DNA from: Vibrio orientalis CIP 102891 = ATCC 33934
Lineage (GTDB): Bacteria; Pseudomonadota; Gammaproteobacteria; Enterobacterales; Vibrionaceae
Assembly (NCBI RefSeq): GCF_000176235.1
Contig: NZ_ACZV01000005.1
Coordinates: forward strand, 682,001 to 746,000
Reading direction: 5' to 3'
DNA length: 64,000 bases
Under the pieces are notes generated by a model. The model ran no database searches, was not told where the DNA came from, and saw only the letters and a program-made list of their open reading frames with translations. Both the position numbers and the translations under genes were made by a program. Below, in pieces: positions 60,735 through 64,000 of the stretch; positions within the stretch are counted from its first letter, which is position 1; the number at the start of each line of letters is the position of its first letter.

Positions 60735-60922
60735 AGCTCGGAAATCTTGAATCACGTAGTGTAGTAACCACAAAGCCGGTGAAATCTTTACCGAATATAC
60801 CTGACGGCGAGTACGTTGTAGTTCAATATCAAACGATATTTTCAGGGAAGAAGTCGACAGAAACCTTAACTCTTTCTAAAAACAAAACTGGTTGGGTTGT
60901 TATTGGTTATTTCATCAACTAG
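60735..60922 (+). pseudogene. 207-bp tandem duplicate of the DUF4019 gene 3' end
   Basis: From AGCTCGGAAATCT (first copy at 60528) through the stop codon and GTAAGCTAAC, the sequence repeats with a 207-bp period. The junction lies in AACAAGC, so the first copy retains only the first six or so bases of an attC. The fragment has no start. Confidence 0.85.
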
Positions 60923-60933
60923 TTCGGCCAGTA

Positions 60934-61059
60934 AGCTAACAATAAATTTAAGAGTGATTCACAACGCTCGGCGCTCTCACTTCAAGTAAGTTTAGTGTTT
61001 ATGGCACAATGGTTTAGGGAAGGTGGTAGCGTTGTTCACACCTTAATTTGGCGTTATGT
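60934..61059 (+). repeat. attC site, type 1b
   Basis: Serves both the DUF4019 gene and its duplicate. Core GTTATGT at 61053. Confidence 0.9.
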
Positions 61060-61513
61060 TTACTTGTAATTCAAAGGTTTAACGGTCTTAGGCTTTAGTT
61101 CTTTGTCCCTCTTGCAATTCGTCCCTAGTAGACTCAGCAAATCCGCATTGTCGGCCTAAGTTCTTGAATCTCTCAGCCCGTAAAACATGCCAAAGTTCGT
61201 GGGTTGCTTCATTGTCAGGTCGTGGCGGTTGGGCTCCTGTTTAACTGGCTTAAAGTCGCTTTTAGGTTCTTAGCCAATTAGCACTTCGGCTTGGCAGTTG
61301 CCTCGGCAATTTGCCATTGTCTTGCGCTTTGGTTGGAAAGATAGGGCGCTTGTTGTTACTTAGTCGGGTTGCCTCATTGGGCAGGGAAGTGGAATTACTC
61401 GTTTCTGGTTGGTCGCCTTTGGTGGCCAAGTCGGTTCTTGCCTTGTGGCTTAGCTCAGAAAACTGGTCTGAAATAGCAGTTCTTTCTCAAGTAAATCATG
61501 TATTTGTGGTAAA
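61060..61513. repeat. ORF-less cassette family ncA, copy 14
   Basis: 454 bp. The minus-strand frame has TAA after ATT GGC. Confidence 0.75.
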
Positions 61514-61639
61514 ACATAACAAACAATTCAACAGTGATTCGCAACGCTTGGCGCTCTCACTTCGGGTTGCATTTAGTGTTTACGGTGCAGTGGTTAAGTC
61601 CAGTGGCTGCGTTGCTCACACGTTAATTGGGCGTTAGTT
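61514..61639 (+). repeat. attC site, type 4
   Basis: Core GTTAGTT at 61633. Confidence 0.88.
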
Positions 61640-61663
61640 GCCTACGAGGAAATAGAGGCTTAA

Positions 61664-62020
61664 ATGAATAAAATTACAAATAAGAAAATAGAAAACTATA
61701 GTAAGTACCTCAAAGAGAAAAGTCGCCCGCCTAGTCGTGGGGGGAATACAAATGCTCTACATGCCCATTATTTAGTTGTAGACGGAGAAAGTTACAGTTT
61801 TCTAGCCCTTGGTTCACAGCAATGGGTGTTTAAAACCGACTTAGTTTCATTCGAATATGAAATTAAAGGTACATACAAAAATATACTTGTCGATACGTTG
61901 AAAACAGTGGACAAGAACGGCAATGAGGTAGTGCGTGGGAATCGTGGCTTTAAGCGCCAACTGAGAACTGCTGATGCTCGTATGCCGGTGAGTCGTCGTG
62001 AGATGAACAGCTTTAAATAG
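61664..62020 (+). CDS. basic hypothetical protein
   Basis: Encodes 118 aa, soluble and Lys/Arg-rich at both ends (NKITNKKIENYSKYLKEK; FKRQLRTADARMPVSRREM). No family recognised. ATG 61664. Cassette ends pair over 10 nt (GTTAGTTGCC). Confidence 0.68.
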   Translation: MNKITNKKIENYSKYLKEKSRPPSRGGNTNALHAHYLVVDGESYSFLALGSQQWVFKTDLVSFEYEIKGTYKNILVDTLKTVDKNGNEVVRGNRGFKRQLRTADARMPVSRREMNSFK

Positions 62021-62026
62021 GTCGGC

Positions 62027-62154
62027 AACTAACAAGCAATTTAAGAGGGATTCACAACGCTTGGCATTTTTGCTTCTACTTCAAATTTAGCGTTTATGGC
62101 ACAATGCTTTAGGTTGGGTGGTAGCGTTGTTCACCCCTTAATTGGGCGTTAGCT
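62027..62154 (+). repeat. attC site, type 2
   Basis: Core GTTAGCT at 62148. Confidence 0.9.
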
Positions 62155-62192
62155 ATCTTCTCAAGTTTGGGCACAAAGTCGAATGTATTAAG

Positions 62193-62230
62193 TAAGAATA
62201 CGAACTTACTTAGTGCTTTTGGTATTCTTA
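62193..62230 (+). promoter_or_regulatory. inverted repeat in the leader of the zinc-ribbon gene, copy 2
   Basis: TAAGAATAC and GTATTCTTA are preserved although the loop has changed (TTAGTGCTTTTG for TTAATGTTTTTG), which suggests the stem matters. Confidence 0.42.
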
Positions 62231-62274
62231 GAATTGTCGTTTTCCATGCGTGCGTTAATCTCATTGGAGGCAGT

Positions 62275-62517
62275 ATGAATATTAGGTTTTGTGAAAAGTG
62301 CGAGAGAGAAACTGAACATACAGAGGCAATTAAGCAGAAACCCTCAAAATATGGCAAGTCAAAAAAAGAACAGTTCAAAGCGTTTCTAGACGGTTTCTTC
62401 AGTGGATCAGCGGCTTCTTTGCCAGGAGGAGCATCATTGGAGTTAACAGACAGGTACGTAGTTTGTCTTAAATGTGGCAAACAAACACTAGAAAATCACG
62501 GCACAGAATTTCAATAG
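62275..62517 (+). CDS. small zinc-ribbon protein, copy 2
   Basis: Encodes 80 aa; differs from the protein at 9118 by Lys for Arg and Ser for Ala (FFSGSAASL). The conserved leader is present. ATG 62275 follows GGAGG. Confidence 0.7.
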   Translation: MNIRFCEKCERETEHTEAIKQKPSKYGKSKKEQFKAFLDGFFSGSAASLPGGASLELTDRYVVCLKCGKQTLENHGTEFQ

Positions 62518-62536
62518 CTCTCCTCTGTAGACAGAA

Positions 62537-62665
62537 AGCTAACAAGCAATTTAAGAGGGATTCACAACGCTTGGCACTTTTGCTTCTACTTCAAATTTAG
62601 TGTTTATGGCACAATGCTTTAGGTGTTGCTGGTAGCGTTGTTCACCCCTTAATTGGGCGTTATGA
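62537..62665 (+). repeat. attC site, type 2
   Basis: Core GTTATGA at 62659. Confidence 0.9.
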
Positions 62666-62689
62666 GCTTCCAAGAATTAGAAGGAAAAT

Positions 62690-63193
62690 ATGGCAGTTTT
62701 AGAAATTCTGACGGCACCAGACCCAAGGCTTAAGGTCAAAGCGGAAAAGGTGCAAGATCTTTCGACGGTACAAACATTAATAGACGATATGTTGGAAACG
62801 TTATATGCGACTGACAATGGTATCGGTTTGGCGTCAACTCAAGTTGGTCGTAAAGAGGCCGTTGTTATTATCGACCTTTCAGAAAGTCGAGATGAACCGT
62901 TAATTTTGGTTAACCCTGAAGTGGTTAGTGGTTCGGATAAAGCATTGGGTCAAGAAGGTTGTTTATCCGTTCCTGATTATTATGCAGACGTAGAGCGTTT
63001 TACTTCAGTTGTTGTGTCTGCTTTAGATCGCGAAGGTAAGCCAATTACCATCGAAAGTGATGAGTTTCTAGCTATCGTAATGCAGCACGAAATAGATCAT
63101 TTGTCGGGTAACTTGTTTATTGACTACCTTTCACCACTTAAGCGTAAAATGGCTATGAAAAAGGTTAAAAAGTACGTTAAAGCGCACTCTTAA
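62690..63193 (+). CDS. def: peptide deformylase
   Basis: Encodes 167 aa. Removes the formyl group from N-terminal Met of new proteins. All three motifs are present: GIGLASTQ at 44-51 (usually GxGLAAxQ), EGCLS at 89-93 and HEIDH at 133-137. An extra copy in an integron, not the essential chromosomal def, which normally lies beside fmt. ATG 62690 follows GAAGGAAA. Cassette ends pair over 9 nt (GTTATGAGC). Confidence 0.94.
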   Translation: MAVLEILTAPDPRLKVKAEKVQDLSTVQTLIDDMLETLYATDNGIGLASTQVGRKEAVVIIDLSESRDEPLILVNPEVVSGSDKALGQEGCLSVPDYYADVERFTSVVVSALDREGKPITIESDEFLAIVMQHEIDHLSGNLFIDYLSPLKRKMAMKKVKKYVKAHS

Positions 63194-63199
63194 CCCCGC

Positions 63200-63325
63200 T
63201 CATAACAATAAATTTAAGAGTGATTCACAACGCTTGGCGCTCTCACTTCAAGTAAGCTTAATGTTTATGGCACAATGCTTTAGGTAAGGTGTTAGCGTTG
63301 TTCACACCTTAATTTGGCGTTATAC
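63200..63325 (+). repeat. attC site, type 1b
   Basis: Core GTTATAC at 63319. Confidence 0.9.
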
Positions 63326-63347
63326 GCTTTTGAGGAAATAATCCAAT

Positions 63348-63776
63348 ATGAACAAGGTAGTATTCAGAAATTGCGATGAAAATAGTGAGTATTGGGTTGC
63401 TCTAGAGAAGCTGTTTCAAACGGAATGGTCTGACTTTCAGTTTGTAGATACCTATAAACTAGAATCTAACCTTCCACCGGTAATTGTTGCTCTCAGAGAG
63501 AACCAAGTTATTGGTGGTCTCGCTTATTCGCGCTTTAAAGAACCTCATGGTGACTCAGAAGTTATTTGGCTTAACGCAGTCTTTGTATCCAATGAGTGGC
63601 GTGGTCAAGGTATTGCGAGTGAACTGATCAATCGAGGTGTTAGGCAGGTATCAGCAACAACTCAAAGTAACCTGTATGCTTACACAAACGTACCATCGTT
63701 GTATGAGTCTTTAGATTGGTTAGCGGTTGACATTGAAAGTGAGCTAAATCATAAGGTTATGAAAGTTCCGTTGTAG
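63348..63776 (+). CDS. GNAT N-acetyltransferase
   Basis: Encodes 142 aa. WLNAVFVSNEWRGQGIASELI is the acetyl-CoA loop (R-G-Q-G-I-A); the C-terminal part NLYAYTNVPSLYESLDW is the usual motif B. Substrate unknown. ATG 63348 follows TGAGGAAA. Cassette ends pair over 9 nt (GTTATACGC). Confidence 0.86.
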   Translation: MNKVVFRNCDENSEYWVALEKLFQTEWSDFQFVDTYKLESNLPPVIVALRENQVIGGLAYSRFKEPHGDSEVIWLNAVFVSNEWRGQGIASELINRGVRQVSATTQSNLYAYTNVPSLYESLDWLAVDIESELNHKVMKVPL

Positions 63777-63787
63777 TGTCAGCACGC

Positions 63788-63914
63788 GTATAACAAGCAA
63801 TTTAAGAGGGATTCACAACGCTTGGCGCCCTCACTTCAAGTCAGTTTAGCGTTTATGGCACAATGCTTTAGGTTTGGGTGGCGGCGTTGTTCACCCCTTA
63901 ATTGGGCGTTATAC
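63788..63914 (+). repeat. attC site, type 2
   Basis: Last complete attC in the window. Core GTTATAC at 63908. Confidence 0.9.
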
Positions 63915-64000
63915 CAATTTGATGATTCGTCCAATTCAAATACTTGTATCGTAGCTAGATTGGGATTCCTATATACTCTCTTGTTTCAAAGGAAAACCGT
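63915..64000. other. start of the next cassette, no gene visible yet
   Basis: 86 bases without an evident start codon plus ribosome-binding site until AAAGGA near the right edge. The cassette begins GTTATACCAATTTG, so its far end should read CAAATTGGTATAAC or similar. Confidence 0.4.

Noticed and set aside
1..64000. CRISPR array interpretation of the regularly spaced repeats
   Set aside because: Units are about 125 bp with paired arms and GTTRRRY cores, spacers are whole genes, and there are no cas genes; they are attC sites.

Overview
The window lies inside a very large chromosomal (superintegron-type) integron cassette array, almost certainly from a Vibrio. About 101 complete attC recombination sites, mostly 124-130 bp, and one attC remnant occur roughly every 600 bp. 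All face the same way, and each gene or ORF-less segment lies between two of them. The attC sequences are VCR-like (inverse core NNNTAAC, central palindromic arms around CAACGC/GCGTTG, terminal core GTTATGN or GTTAGGN). No integrase gene, attI site or housekeeping gene is visible, so both array ends lie outside the window. A+T-rich coding sequence, the cassette content and the attC type fit the V. vulnificus/parahaemolyticus/Harveyi group better than V. cholerae, but the species cannot be fixed from this window.

The attC sites are typed here by their outer arms. Type 1: AATAAATTT left, AATTTGGCG right (1a has inner CAGATTCGC with TCACTAC; 1b has AGTGATTCAC with TTCACACC). Type 2: AAGCAATTT with AATTGGGCG. 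Type 3: AAAGCATTT with AATGCGGCG (five are short, about 97 bp). Type 4: AAACAATTCAACAG with ACGTTAATTGGGCG. Type 5: AACTGCTC or similar with AGCAGGGCG. Type 6: found only after the hairpin cassette. Left and right arms covary between types.

Layout: 1-13.5 kb carries single-gene cassettes (COA1-like, glyoxalase-fold, DUF6010, DUF805, globin, FRG, DUF4019, GNAT and cold-shock genes). 13.5-31 kb mixes genes with five copies of a 454-bp ORF-less cassette ('ncA') and three copies of an ORF-less hairpin cassette ('hp'). 31-40 kb has HEPN-like, membrane and TolA-domain cassettes plus truncated or frameshifted genes. 40-47.5 kb has five more ncA copies and MltR/HEPN-like genes. 47.5-57 kb has two nonsense-interrupted genes, a metzincin-like protease, the only minus-strand gene (SEC-C) and one IS3-family insertion. 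57-64 kb has lipoproteins, an isochorismatase-like hydrolase, peptide deformylase and GNATs.

The genes do not form pathways; each cassette is autonomous. Recurrent themes are acetyltransferases (nine GNAT genes, three of them one duplicated gene), proteins with the HEPN R-x4-6-H motif (six), orphan immunity-like proteins (SUKH-4-like, DUF4304, DUF2185/Imm33-like), small lipoproteins and secreted proteins, zinc ribbons and small membrane proteins. No classical toxin-antitoxin pair was recognised. Many cassettes are duplicated, often with the same body joined to a different attC type. Nearly every cassette also has a private 9-13 bp inverted repeat at its two ends that extends the 7-bp attC core. 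These two patterns and the two ORF-less cassette families are the most unusual content.
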